Below, one piece after another: positions 1 to 8,568 of a DNA stretch of 64,000 nt. The translations under genes were made by a program, and so were the position numbers. Each line of letters opens with the position of its first letter. The stretch's first letter is position 1. The stretch comes from Bacillus_BD sp963787345 (lineage in GTDB: Bacteria; Bacillota; Bacilli; Bacillales; Cytobacillaceae): NCBI GenBank assembly GCA_963787345.1, contig CAWBCW010000026.1, positions 124,001-188,000 of the forward strand. Direction: 5' to 3'. The notes under the pieces are model-generated. The model saw nothing but the letters and a program-made list of their open reading frames with translations. It ran no database searches and was not told the DNA's origin.

Positions 1-914
1 TCTGCTGGAATGATGATGGCGGTCACCGTATTCGAGTATCCTGATTCTAAGAATAATGTTAGTCCATATTCTTGTATAGATTTTCGCACGGCGTTCGCAA
101 TTTGCGCATGTCGCTTATAAATCGCCAATTGACCTTCTTTTAAAATATTGTCTAAGGCAACATCTAAAGCCTCAATATTGCTAGCTGGCATCGTATAAGG
201 TAAGGTTCCTTTTTCAATATATCCCTTGAAAATTTGTAGGCTTGCATAATAGGAAGCAATTGGTGTTTTACGGTTATTCATCGCTTCCTTAGCGTCTTCA
301 CTAATGGAAACGATCGCTAAGCCAGTAGGTGCTGAGATCGCCTTTTGAGTACCTCCGCAGCAAATATCGATTTGATTTTGGTCGACATCGATTGGTTCGC
401 CAACCATACCAGCTACTGAATCAACCACGGTTAGAATGCCATATTCCTTTAGTAAGGGAGAGAGCTGGCTGACATCATTTAAGATGGACGTTGGGGTATC
501 ACAATGAACAAATGTTGCATATTTGAAGTCATGATCTTTTTCTAAATAGTATCGTACTTCTTCAACAGGTATGTCTTTATGATAATCAAAACTTAAGACA
601 ACAGGTTCTCCTCCATACATTCTGACAAAGTCTTGAAAACCTTCACCGTATATCCCATTATCGAGTACAAGGACACGATCACCTGATTCAGTTAAGCTCG
701 CACAGGCAGCTTCCAAGGCTAAAATCCCTTCTCCCGCAAGCAACAGTACTTCATTTGTAGTACCCATGACCCGGCCCATCTTTTGGCATACCTCGTGGTA
801 ATAGTGGATGAATTCTTTATCGAAATCAGTGTTATTTGTTTTTTTAGCTAACGCTAAGCGTACATTCTCACGTATGTCCGTTGGTCCTGGTGCATAGTTT
901 GGTTTAAATCTCAT
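1..914 (-). CDS. Class V (alanine-glyoxylate / serine-pyruvate type) aminotransferase, 3' end outside the window
   Basis: A reading frame starts at the ATG at 914-912 and stays open to the window edge, giving about 304 residues. It has the fold-type I PLP layout of the class V aminotransferase family. The N-terminus begins RFKPNYAPGPT, a stretch near residue 55-65 reads LLAGEGILALEAA, and the motif CCGGTQKAISAP places the Schiff-base lysine at about residue 191. A purine-rich AAGGAACG sits 5-7 bases before the start. The family transaminates small amino acids with glyoxylate or pyruvate, in the cytoplasm. The exact substrate (alanine, serine or ureidoglycine) cannot be read from sequence alone. 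The C-terminal part is missing only because the window ends. Confidence 0.85.
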   Translation of the reverse strand, partial: MRFKPNYAPGPTDIRENVRLALAKKTNNTDFDKEFIHYYHEVCQKMGRVMGTTNEVLLLAGEGILALEAACASLTESGDRVLVLDNGIYGEGFQDFVRMYGGEPVVLSFDYHKDIPVEEVRYYLEKDHDFKYATFVHCDTPTSILNDVSQLSPLLKEYGILTVVDSVAGMVGEPIDVDQNQIDICCGGTQKAISAPTGLAIVSISEDAKEAMNNRKTPIASYYASLQIFKGYIEKGTLPYTMPASNIEALDVALDNILKEGQLAIYKRHAQIANAVRKSIQEYGLTLFLESGYSNTVTAIIIPA

Positions 915-966
915 ATCAATCGTTCCTTTTTATATCAATGTATTTTATGGGGTAACATTAGCAATT

Positions 967-1033
967 AATTGGTATATTTAAAAGCATCCTTTTATCCTGA
1001 ACTCTAGGGTTCAGTTTAAATGAAATACCAATT
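967..1033. repeat. Nested inverted repeat upstream of the aminotransferase
   Basis: AATTGGTAT (967-975) is the reverse complement of ATACCAATT (1025-1033), and a second stem CTGAAC/GTTCAG (997-1002 and 1009-1014) is nested inside. The whole folds as a roughly 67-base cruciform just upstream of the aminotransferase start. It could be an operator, a 5'UTR structure or a degenerate miniature element. No T-run follows, so it is not a simple terminator. Confidence 0.4.
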
Positions 1034-1189
1034 TATAGATCTGTTACAGTTAGAAATTTGATTCTTAGTTTAGTGGTTTCAGAAGTTTATCATCTTATTA
1101 TTTCCATTTGAGAATATTATAGTGATGCAATACATGTATTTGATTTCTTTTATTATATATTATTTGTTATATTCAGGCGAGATTGTATA

Positions 1190-1438
1190 TTGGTAAGATT
1201 GCAAATGAAGGGGAATAACCGATTACAAGAGGTTAGAATTGCCACCTATACTCGGGACATATCAATTAAACAACCAGAAGGACATAGACTCTACCGTGAC
1301 ATCCAAGTGTTAAAAGAGATATACGAAAGAATGGGATATAAAATCCAAGGTATATACACTGAAGTCGGATGTTATGGGTTGGAAAGAAGTATTACGTCAG
1401 GTTTTTCAATCGGAATGGACCTCGTTTCTAATTACTGA
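1190..1438 (+). pseudogene. Short ORF resembling the N-terminus of a serine recombinase, probably a remnant
   Basis: A TTG-initiated 82-residue frame contains RIATYTRDISIKQ followed by an amphipathic helix and GYKIQGIYTEVG. This resembles the start of resolvase/invertase domains (pattern YxRVSTxxQ, then ...GWEVVGxYxDEG). The catalytic serine would align with isoleucine or be shifted by one position, and the frame stops after about 80 residues, so an active recombinase is unlikely. A weak AGGCGAG lies about 8 bases before the TTG. It may equally be a small unknown gene or chance. The similarity is by eye only. Confidence 0.3.
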
Positions 1439-1478
1439 AATTTAATATAAATAGATGAGTTTTTTCGGTGTTAAAAAT

Positions 1479-1523
1479 GCCACGAATATACAAGTGAGTA
1501 TTAATAACTTGTATATTTGTGGC
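1479..1523 (-). terminator. Strong hairpin downstream of the oxidase gene
   Basis: A 17-bp stem (1479-1495 with 1507-1523, one G-U pair) with an 11-base loop. On the minus strand it is followed by ATTTTTAAC, which suits termination of the gene ending at 1543. Confidence 0.75.
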
Positions 1524-1542
1524 GGATAACTTCATAGTTATA

Positions 1543-2139
1543 TTATTCTTTTACATCGATTCCATTAATCTTGAGATGAGCATGGAATATTTCAAGGACT
1601 GACGGTAATGTCTCTTTATTTTGCCAAGTGGCTGAGTCCCAAATTCTTGCCTTTTTCAAAGCCCGAGGACAATGGATAAAACTTTCTTCTACATCTACTC
1701 CAATTCCAAGTGATGGAGGTTTCCCATTTATACTCATCTTATCTAGGATTTCTTTATTTTTAATAATGGTTGCCTTTCCATTTATACGTAATACTTCATC
1801 TAACCCCGGTATAAGAAAAACTAGCCCAATGTGTGGGTTTGATAAAATATTTATCAATGAATCAACTCTTTTGTTTCCAGGACGATCGGGTATGACTAAT
1901 TGATTGTCATTTAGTATTCTAATCTCACTGGGAAAATCACCTCGAGGTGATACATCGCATTTTCCTTCAGCATTTGATGTAGAAAGGAAAAAAAGAGGTG
2001 ATAGAGAAATGAACTTTTTGCAATGTTCATCTATCATTGAAATTTCCTTTTTTATGACAAATTCGTGAGGAATGCCAATTATTTCTCTAAGTTCTTTCTC
2101 AGAAGTAATTGCCTCATTAGAAAAGCTTACTTTTTCCAT
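1543..2139 (-). CDS. Pyridoxamine 5'-phosphate oxidase-family (FMN-binding split barrel) protein
   Basis: The 198-residue protein has the split-barrel signature of PNPOx-like proteins: FISLSPLFFLSTSNAEGKCDVSPRG near residues 43-68, then the VIPDRPGNKRVDSLINILSNPHIGLVFLIPG segment and RINGKATI. This matches the MSMEG_1061-type subfamily, which binds FMN or F420-like flavins and is annotated as oxidase/reductase of unknown substrate. It is not the vitamin B6 enzyme PdxH, which has a different C-terminus. It is monocistronic, with its own terminator at 1479-1523, and an AGGGGATG ribosome binding site precedes the ATG at 2139. The biological substrate is unknown. Confidence 0.7.
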   Translation of the reverse strand: MEKVSFSNEAITSEKELREIIGIPHEFVIKKEISMIDEHCKKFISLSPLFFLSTSNAEGKCDVSPRGDFPSEIRILNDNQLVIPDRPGNKRVDSLINILSNPHIGLVFLIPGLDEVLRINGKATIIKNKEILDKMSINGKPPSLGIGVDVEESFIHCPRALKKARIWDSATWQNKETLPSVLEIFHAHLKINGIDVKE

Positions 2140-2200
2140 CCACTAACATCCCCTCTATGCCATTACTAATACAATCACATAACAATATTTAAACGTAGAT

Positions 2201-3016
2201 TTAAGAAGTACATTTCTTTTTATCATGATAACGCCCTTTAGGTATTACTAAAGGAGAGTCTGAAATGGGATCTCTTATCACAGCGCAATCAAGCCCAAAA
2301 ATGTCTTTAACCAATGTACTTGTAATAACTTTCGATGGCTCTCCTTGAGTAACTAACTTTCCTTTACGAAGTGCAAAAATATAGTCTGCATAACGTGCGG
2401 ATAAGTTGATATCATGAAGAACCATTACAATCGTCGTTCCGTATTGTTGGTTAAGGTCTGTGAGTAGGTCAAGAATCTCAACTTGATAGGTAATATCTAA
2501 ATAGGTTGTTGGTTCATCAAGAAATAAAATATCTGTTTGTTGGGCAAGGGCCATTGCAATCCAGACTCGTTGTCTTTGACCACCTGAAAGCTCGTCAATA
2601 TTTTGATTAGCTAATTCAGTAATATCCATAATTTCCATTGCTTCAGCAATTGCCTCATAATCTTTTTTTGACCATCCGGAGAGCATTGATTGATGGGGAA
2701 ACCTTCCTCTTCCAACTAAATCTGCTACGGAAATCCCTTCTGGAACAATGGGGGATTGTGGTAATAGCCCAAGAACCCGTGCTAATTGTTTAGGTCTAAT
2801 TTCGTTAATTGGCTTCCCGTCAAGTGTAACCTTTCCAGATGTAGGCTTAATAAGTCTTGCCAGTGTTTTAAGAAGTGTAGACTTGCCACAGCCATTGGCC
2901 CCGATAATAACACTTATTTTATTAGGGGGTACTACAAAGCTTACATCGTCGAGGATTGTTTTATTATCATAGCCTGCAACAATTTGTTTAGATTGGAAAT
3001 TATGTATCGGTTTCAT
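2201..3016 (-). CDS. Iron-siderophore ABC transporter, ATP-binding protein (FecE/FhuC type)
   Basis: This 271-residue ATPase energises uptake of ferric siderophores from the cytoplasmic face. Walker A GANGCGKST is at residues 39-47, the signature LSGGQ at 143-147, and Walker B ILFLDEP around 163-169 is followed by the H-loop MVLHDINLSARYAD. Length and motifs are normal for the family. Its start shares a base with the stop of the upstream permease (3016), so it is translationally coupled as the last gene of a four-gene operon headed by a Fur box at 6179. The siderophore specificity (hydroxamate, catecholate or citrate) cannot be inferred here. Confidence 0.92.
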   Translation of the reverse strand: MKPIHNFQSKQIVAGYDNKTILDDVSFVVPPNKISVIIGANGCGKSTLLKTLARLIKPTSGKVTLDGKPINEIRPKQLARVLGLLPQSPIVPEGISVADLVGRGRFPHQSMLSGWSKKDYEAIAEAMEIMDITELANQNIDELSGGQRQRVWIAMALAQQTDILFLDEPTTYLDITYQVEILDLLTDLNQQYGTTIVMVLHDINLSARYADYIFALRKGKLVTQGEPSKVITSTLVKDIFGLDCAVIRDPISDSPLVIPKGRYHDKKKCTS

Positions 3017-4047
3017 TATAAATCTCCCTTTCGATTCATTCGGATTAGCAAGTAGATCAAATAAGGGGCCCCGAGTATTCCGGTTATTATTCCCACAGGG
3101 TATCTGACCTCAAAAGCAAATTGTCCAATTAGATCCGCCGCTAAGACTAAATTTACACCAACAAGGCCTGCTGGAATGATGTTAGAAAATCCAGCTCCAA
3201 CTAGTCTTTTGGCGATTGGTCCCGAAAGGAATGCGACGAAGGCGATCGGACCAGTGGTAGCGGTAGCTAACGCAATGATAAGCACGGAACTGATAATAAG
3301 TAAGAGTCTTGTCTTATTAGTATCGATTCCGAGTGAGGTTGCTGCTTGCTCTCCAAGTTCTAACATATCTAATTGCTTCCCGAGTGCGATGATAACAGGT
3401 GTGAAGATAAGAACTGTTATGATGAGAGGATAAAGATTCTCTATTTTAGCTCCATTTAGACTACCACTTAGCCATCTCATCGCAGTAGGAACATCTTGTT
3501 GCTGACCAATTAGTAATAAATAAGAAATAATGGAAGTTAGCATTGCTTGAATTCCAATTCCTATTAATATCAATCTCCCTATAGAAAAAGAAGCTCCCTT
3601 TGATAATAGAAAAATAACTAATACAGTAGCAAGTCCTCCAACGACAGAAGCAATCGAAATCAGGGTATTACTTGCGTGAAGAACAATGATACAAAACACC
3701 GCAGTTGCACTTGAACCTGCTGTTATTCCGATAACATTTGGGTTTGCTAAAGGATTTCTTAACATTGTCTGAAATACATGCCCTGAAACTCCAAAAGCAA
3801 ATCCAGCAAAGACACCTGCAATCATTTTCGGAAAACGTATTGTAGCCACTGCGAATGATGCTCCTTTTACTTTCTCACCTAGTAGGACTCGTACGATATC
3901 CTGAACAGGATACATAGTATTTCCTAGCATAAGCATGGCGCAGCATAGTGTAAGAGCAATGATTGTAAGTATGGAAGTCACAAGTATAAAACGACGACGT
4001 CTTTTTGTTCTACCTATTATAATAAGATTCATTGATTGATTCATCAT
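3016..4047 (-). CDS. Iron-siderophore ABC transporter permease (FecCD family), second subunit
   Basis: A 343-residue integral membrane protein with the FecCD pattern: an N-terminal basic stretch (GRTKRRRR), a first membrane helix at about 20-42, VATIRFPKMIAGVFAGFAFGVSG, then RNPLANPNVIGITAGSSATA, and a late GPIAFVAFLSGPIAKRLVG that contacts the ATPase. It pairs with the permease encoded directly upstream to form the heterodimeric channel. The start overlaps the previous stop by four bases (ATGA type), which indicates tight coupling within the operon. Confidence 0.92.
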   Translation of the reverse strand: MMNQSMNLIIIGRTKRRRRFILVTSILTIIALTLCCAMLMLGNTMYPVQDIVRVLLGEKVKGASFAVATIRFPKMIAGVFAGFAFGVSGHVFQTMLRNPLANPNVIGITAGSSATAVFCIIVLHASNTLISIASVVGGLATVLVIFLLSKGASFSIGRLILIGIGIQAMLTSIISYLLLIGQQQDVPTAMRWLSGSLNGAKIENLYPLIITVLIFTPVIIALGKQLDMLELGEQAATSLGIDTNKTRLLLIISSVLIIALATATTGPIAFVAFLSGPIAKRLVGAGFSNIIPAGLVGVNLVLAADLIGQFAFEVRYPVGIITGILGAPYLIYLLIRMNRKGDL

Positions 4048-5078
4048 AGAGTACGCATTTTCGCTTTCATAGTTATTAAGATTAAAATAGGAGCCCCAAT
4101 AAATGCTGTAACTACACCAACTTCAAGCTCACCAGGCCTACCGATAAGTCTGCCGCATACATCTGATAACGTTAGAACAATGGCACCTGAAAGGGCCGAC
4201 ATCGGGATAATATATCGTAAATCAGATCCGATGATAAGTCGTATCACGTGGGTAGCTAGTAAACCAATAAAGCCAATAGGGCCTGCTAGTGCTGTTGTTG
4301 CACCGCACAATAAAACACCACTAAAAGCAGCAAAAAGTCTAAGCGTTCCAGTTCGTACTCCCAGACCTGTTGCAACTTCATCTCCTAATGCCAGTGCATT
4401 CAATGCTGGAGCTGAAAATAATGCTATTAGCGTTCCTATAATCAGAAAAGGAACTAAAGTAGAAATTGAGCTCCAATCCCCTGATCCAACACTGCCTACT
4501 TGCCAAAATCTAAATTGATCCATAACATTCGAGCGGGGAATCATAATGGCCATTACTAGAGATGATAACGCTGCACTTGTAGCAGCACCCGCTAAAATGA
4601 GTTTAAGAGGTGTAGCACCGCCATTCCCCAAAGAACCAATTCCAAATACAAAAATGGCAGTTATAATAGCTCCTGCTACTGCAAGCCAAATATATTGACT
4701 AGCAGTACTGATATTTAAAAAGGAAATCCCACAAACGACAAATAGTGAAGCCCCCTGGTTTACACCTAATATGCTAGGGTCAGCAATAGGGTTTCGAGTT
4801 ACTGATTGCATAAGAGCTCCAGAGACTCCTAGGGCAGCACCACACATTAAACTAAATACTGTTCTAGCAACTCTTTGACGAACAACAATTGATCCGTGGG
4901 ATTGGACTTCAGGATGGAATAAACCATCCATTAGTTCAGTCCATCCAATTGTACGAGAGCCAAAGGCAAGAGAAGCCAATACACATACACCTAGTAGAAT
5001 AATAGAGAGTACGAGGCATTTTATGAAATTCTTTGGAATATGCAGCTGCTTATTTTTTGGAACGGATGTATCCAACAT
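4044..5078 (-). CDS. Iron-siderophore ABC transporter permease (FecCD family), first subunit
   Basis: A 344-residue permease with about nine or ten hydrophobic helices and the FecCD hallmarks VVRQRVARTVFSLMCGAALGVSG, RNPIADPSILGVNQGAS and GPIGFIGLLATHVIRLIIGSD. It forms the membrane channel with the next subunit, which starts inside its stop codon. The ATG is immediately downstream of the binding-protein stop (5079). Together they form one transcription unit: binding protein, permease, permease, ATPase. Confidence 0.92.
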   Translation of the reverse strand: MLDTSVPKNKQLHIPKNFIKCLVLSIILLGVCVLASLAFGSRTIGWTELMDGLFHPEVQSHGSIVVRQRVARTVFSLMCGAALGVSGALMQSVTRNPIADPSILGVNQGASLFVVCGISFLNISTASQYIWLAVAGAIITAIFVFGIGSLGNGGATPLKLILAGAATSAALSSLVMAIMIPRSNVMDQFRFWQVGSVGSGDWSSISTLVPFLIIGTLIALFSAPALNALALGDEVATGLGVRTGTLRLFAAFSGVLLCGATTALAGPIGFIGLLATHVIRLIIGSDLRYIIPMSALSGAIVLTLSDVCGRLIGRPGELEVGVVTAFIGAPILILITMKAKMRTL

Positions 5079-6149
5079 TTATTTTACCTTGCTAACAGCT
5101 TCTGAAAGTAAAGTTAAATATTCATCAATAGAATATTGAATTGCAAGTGGATTTGGAGTTCCAGCCGCAGCGAGTGGAGTGTTATCTCCAATAATTACAA
5201 CAGAACCTCTTTGAACGGCTGGGACTTTTCCAAGTATTGGATCAGCTTGCAATGCGTTTAATGTTGTATCATCTCCGTATGATACGAAAATATCAACGTC
5301 GTTAAGCATGTCTGCATTTTCAGCACTTAATTCTAGATAGAAACTATTAGGGTCAGTAATTTGACTTGTAATACTTTCAGGGTATACCATTCCTAACTCA
5401 GTAAGGAATTCACCCCGGGGATCTGTTGGTGTATAAATATAAAATTTAGATAAGTCAGTAGCTGATAAACTAACAAACGCTGCTTTTTTACCTTTAATTT
5501 CAGGATGTTTATTTGCTGTATCTTGAATTAATTTCTCCGTATCGGCAATAAGTTGTTTACCTTCCTCCTCCATTCCTATCCCTATTGAGTTGTATTTAAC
5601 TTGTTCACGCCATGAAGCTATCCAAGGGCTAGTTTGGTATGCAACAACGGGGGCGATTTCGCTTAATATGTCATAATCTTCTTGAGTAATACCTGAGTAT
5701 GCTGCAAGAATTACGTCTGGATTTGCATCTGAAATTGCTTCAAAGTCCAGGCCGTCTGTATCCTGAAAAAGATTAGGTTTATCTACACCCAGTTCCTTAA
5801 GCTTGTCTGCCGTCCAAGGTAACAGTCCACTGTCATCCTGAATACCGTAATTTGCCGCCGAGAAGCCTACAGGTACAACTCCAAGAGCGAGAGCAACATC
5901 ATGATTCGCCCATTGAATGGTCACAACACGTTCAGGTTTACTTGGAATTTCAGTTTCTCCAAAAGCATGTTTGATTACAATTGGATATTCAGCACTATCC
6001 TTTTTAGAGGACAATTTTTCATTACTAGCAGAAGAATTTTCGGTCGATGTAGATTTTGAACTTGATTGCTGACCAGAACAACCAACTAATGCAATTAGCA
6101 TAATTAAAATGGATATTGCAAGTAGAGAGAATTTCGTTTTCACATACAT
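5079..6149 (-). CDS. Iron-siderophore ABC transporter substrate-binding lipoprotein
   Basis: The 356-residue protein starts with a type II signal peptide whose lipobox is LVGC (lipidated Cys at about residue 24), followed by a Ser/Lys-rich linker. The mature part is a class III (FepB/FhuD-like) binding fold: PERVVTIQWANHDVALALGVVPVG near 75-100, DFEAISDANPDVILAAYSG, and a C-terminal VQRGSVVIIGDNTP. It captures a ferric siderophore at the outer face of the membrane. The ATG at 6149 is preceded by a GGAAGG ribosome binding site, and a perfect Fur box lies 30 bases upstream, so iron repression is expected. Confidence 0.92.
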   Translation of the reverse strand: MYVKTKFSLLAISILIMLIALVGCSGQQSSSKSTSTENSSASNEKLSSKKDSAEYPIVIKHAFGETEIPSKPERVVTIQWANHDVALALGVVPVGFSAANYGIQDDSGLLPWTADKLKELGVDKPNLFQDTDGLDFEAISDANPDVILAAYSGITQEDYDILSEIAPVVAYQTSPWIASWREQVKYNSIGIGMEEEGKQLIADTEKLIQDTANKHPEIKGKKAAFVSLSATDLSKFYIYTPTDPRGEFLTELGMVYPESITSQITDPNSFYLELSAENADMLNDVDIFVSYGDDTTLNALQADPILGKVPAVQRGSVVIIGDNTPLAAAGTPNPLAIQYSIDEYLTLLSEAVSKVK

Positions 6150-6178
6150 CTGAATTACCTTCCTTATTGTGGTTTATT

Positions 6179-6193
6179 TGATAATGATTATCA
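6179..6193. promoter_or_regulatory. Fur box (perfect 7-1-7)
   Basis: TGATAATGATTATCA is an exact match to the Bacillus Fur 7-1-7 consensus TGATAATNATTATCA. It sits 30 bases upstream of the siderophore-binding lipoprotein start. Confidence 0.93.
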
Positions 6194-6881
6194 ATATCAA
6201 TGTAACAAATGTATATCCACTTTGCTGAATTGTCAATAAATATTATTTTAAGAAACTAGGATTTTACTTTTAACGATAATAAACCGCTAGTATAGTAGGT
6301 GTGGTGAACCGTATCATAAATAGGAGGAAAAATTGTTGTAAATTATAAATAAAAAATAAAGAGGAATGAAGTTGAGATTTTGAAATCAATCATTATTGCG
6401 CTTGTTGGCATGAAGGCGGACCTATCAGCTACATGCTCAGTAGCGACAAATATCTAATATCAAATACTGATGGGGTTTCTTTAAAAACTCAAAGTAACAT
6501 TAGAAGAGTAGGAAGGTCGTAGATTCCTCTGATTGTTATTATGGAGTTTTATTTGAGTATTTCCCGGAAAAGGTACTTGTCTATTTGTCTTTCCTAGAAA
6601 TACACTCGAAATGATTATGCTGGACTGTACTATAACTAAATAAGACTGTTCCATAAACTTTCATTTGGGGTAGTCTTATTTAGTTTTGAATTATCAACTT
6701 CTAAATGATATTTGTGTAATTTATATATCAATATAACTTTCCCCCTATTTTAAATAGCTTTTTAATGATACTGACAGTGGGAAATATTTACTTACTATAT
6801 GAAGAAGAGAAGGAATAGGGAAAAGATGATAAAATAAGAGTAATAGAAAGATATAAATCGAGTATAAGAGGGAGATTGAAC
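6194..6881. other. Long intergenic stretch, no gene found
   Basis: About 690 bases between the Fur box and the ATPase gene with no coding frame I can support on either strand. It contains the inverted repeat at 6634-6685 and a short motif at 6303-6322 (GGTGAACCGTA followed by ATAAATA) that recurs near 11305. It may be a scar of a lost gene. Confidence 0.5.
6634..6685. repeat. 14-bp perfect inverted repeat, 24-base spacer
   Basis: AACTAAATAAGACT (6634-6647) and AGTCTTATTTAGTT (6672-6685) are perfect reverse complements. The right arm carries TTTAGTTTT, so it could end a transcript on the plus strand, but no intact gene precedes it. It may be an element end. Confidence 0.5.
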
Positions 6882-8402
6882 GTGAATATACATCATCCAC
6901 CTGACTATTCATCTGTTCCACAGGATAACTTAATCTTAGAGTATTATGGGATAAATGAGTTGAACTTCGAATCTATTAAAAAGTATCGGGAAAAGTTTTC
7001 AGCCATTAAGCCGAATCACCCTTGGAACGGACTGGAAATGAAAGAGTTTTTATATAAGATCGGTGCATGGGGAAAGGTAAGAAATACAAATAAAGAAGGT
7101 CTGACTCTCGCTGGATTATTAATGTTCAGTGAGGAAAGGATTATTACAGAGGTCTTGCCGCAATACTTTCTTGAATATCGGGAAAGCCTTGAATATCAAG
7201 AAAGTATAGAGGAAACTCTCGATGAGAACTGGTCTAAACGTTTTACTTCACAGGATGGAACTTGGTCGGGGAATGTATTTGACTTTTATTTTAAAACAAG
7301 TACAGATTTAACAGCTAATTTTACTGCTTTGTATCAAAATGACCGTTTTATCCAAGCGGATGAGATGGCAGCTTTATCTTGCTTGCATGAATCATTGATT
7401 AATGCATTAGTTCATGCTAATTATTATGGTGAAGGTGGCATTGTGATTGAAAAAGAAATGAATTTATTTCGATTTTCAAACCCAGGTCTTCTCCGTATAT
7501 CTTTAGAACAAGCATTAGAAGGTAATATAAGCAATCTACGTAATCCCAATCTCTTCAAGATGTTTATTTTAATAGGACTTTGTAGAAGAACTGGTTCTGG
7601 ATTGAAGGGCATTAAAACAACATGGGAAAATGATCGAGACGATGCTTTTGATTTAACGCAAGAACTAGAGTCAGAGCGTACCATTCTTACGTTACATGTA
7701 GGGATAAATATGTTGGAGGAAGAAGGTCATTCAGAGGAAGTAAATGACCCCAATCCTTTTTTATTTCCCGAAGAAGATGAGCAAATTATGGCGGATTTTG
7801 ATGATATAGAGAGCTCCTATAATAGCAATGATAACTCCGTGAATAACGAAGAGGACTCCTATAATAGTGATATAGACTCCATGAATAACGAGAAAAGCTC
7901 CTATAATAACGACGATAACTCCATGAATAACGAGATTAACTCCTATAATAAGGAGGATAACTCCGTGAATAACGAAGAGAACTCCTATAATAGCGAAGCG
8001 TCTTCTTTTGTCGATAATCCGAACTCCTATAATAGTGAAGAGCAGATAATTATTGATGAAGAAGTCGAAACAATGCTAAGTGATTCGACAGATGTATTAG
8101 AAGAAGAGGTAAGCGAATCTTCGCCAAAAGAAATTGAAGAAACATTATGGGAAATATCAGAGCTTGCTAGAAGGAAAAGGCGCCTGTCTCCAAGTATAAT
8201 GGAAGAGATCATAGTGAAACTTTGTACCCAAAAACCGTTAATGTTAAGAGAACTGGCATACTTATTAGAGAGAACTCCTGATGGATTAAGAAACAATTAT
8301 CTAGCAAAGCTATTAGGTAAAGGGAAAATAAGATTAAAATATCCAGATCAAATAAACCATCCGAAGCAAGCCTATATCATTGTTAAGGATCGGGAAAAGT
8401 AA
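6882..8402 (+). CDS. RecG-like/HATPase_c_4 ATP-binding protein with a heptad-repeat linker and C-terminal winged helix
   Basis: I place the start at GTG 6882, because AGAGGGAG (6867-6874) is seven bases from it but only one base from the upstream TTG at 6876. The protein has about 506 residues. Residues 45-95 match the segment that follows the AlbA_2/Schlafen domain in this family (NKEGLTLAGLLMFSEE); the AlbA_2 domain itself is absent. A GHKL ATPase of the HATPase_c_4 type follows, with LHESLINALVHANY near 170-184 and RRTGSGLKGIK near 236-246. Residues 305-385 form a low-complexity linker of eleven 7-residue units of the form xSxNNxx. The last 85 residues look like a winged helix. The family is annotated as putative transcriptional regulators; the role is unproven. 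A terminator follows at once. Confidence 0.7.
   Translation: MNIHHPPDYSSVPQDNLILEYYGINELNFESIKKYREKFSAIKPNHPWNGLEMKEFLYKIGAWGKVRNTNKEGLTLAGLLMFSEERIITEVLPQYFLEYRESLEYQESIEETLDENWSKRFTSQDGTWSGNVFDFYFKTSTDLTANFTALYQNDRFIQADEMAALSCLHESLINALVHANYYGEGGIVIEKEMNLFRFSNPGLLRISLEQALEGNISNLRNPNLFKMFILIGLCRRTGSGLKGIKTTWENDRDDAFDLTQELESERTILTLHVGINMLEEEGHSEEVNDPNPFLFPEEDEQIMADFDDIESSYNSNDNSVNNEEDSYNSDIDSMNNEKSSYNNDDNSMNNEINSYNKEDNSVNNEENSYNSEASSFVDNPNSYNSEEQIIIDEEVETMLSDSTDVLEEEVSESSPKEIEETLWEISELARRKRRLSPSIMEEIIVKLCTQKPLMLRELAYLLERTPDGLRNNYLAKLLGKGKIRLKYPDQINHPKQAYIIVKDREK
7811..8040 (+). repeat. 42-bp tandem repeat encoding SYN/SVN heptads
   Basis: Units beginning near 7811, 7853, 7895, 7937 and 7979 are spaced exactly 42 bases apart and share ACTCCTATAATA and ATAACTCCGTGAATAACGA cores. 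Each codes two 7-residue units, one with SYN and one with S(V/M)NNE. The last unit is degenerate. Confidence 0.9.
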
Positions 8403-8448
8403 AGGTGTAAAGAAAAACAGCAAGATATAGATTAACTGTATAATTATA

Positions 8449-8486
8449 AAAAAGCAATGCTAGTAAATGGCTAGCATTGCTTTTTT
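8449..8486. terminator. Bidirectional terminator
   Basis: A perfect 15-bp stem AAAAAGCAATGCTAG / CTAGCATTGCTTTTT with a 7-base loop. T-runs follow on both strands, between the convergent ATPase gene and rluF. Confidence 0.93.
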
Positions 8487-8568
8487 AATATAATTAATTT
8501 ATTTTGTATAGTTGCTTAAATAACCTGCTTCATAAGGTACTCTATTCAGACTTCATGTCCCTTAGTTT

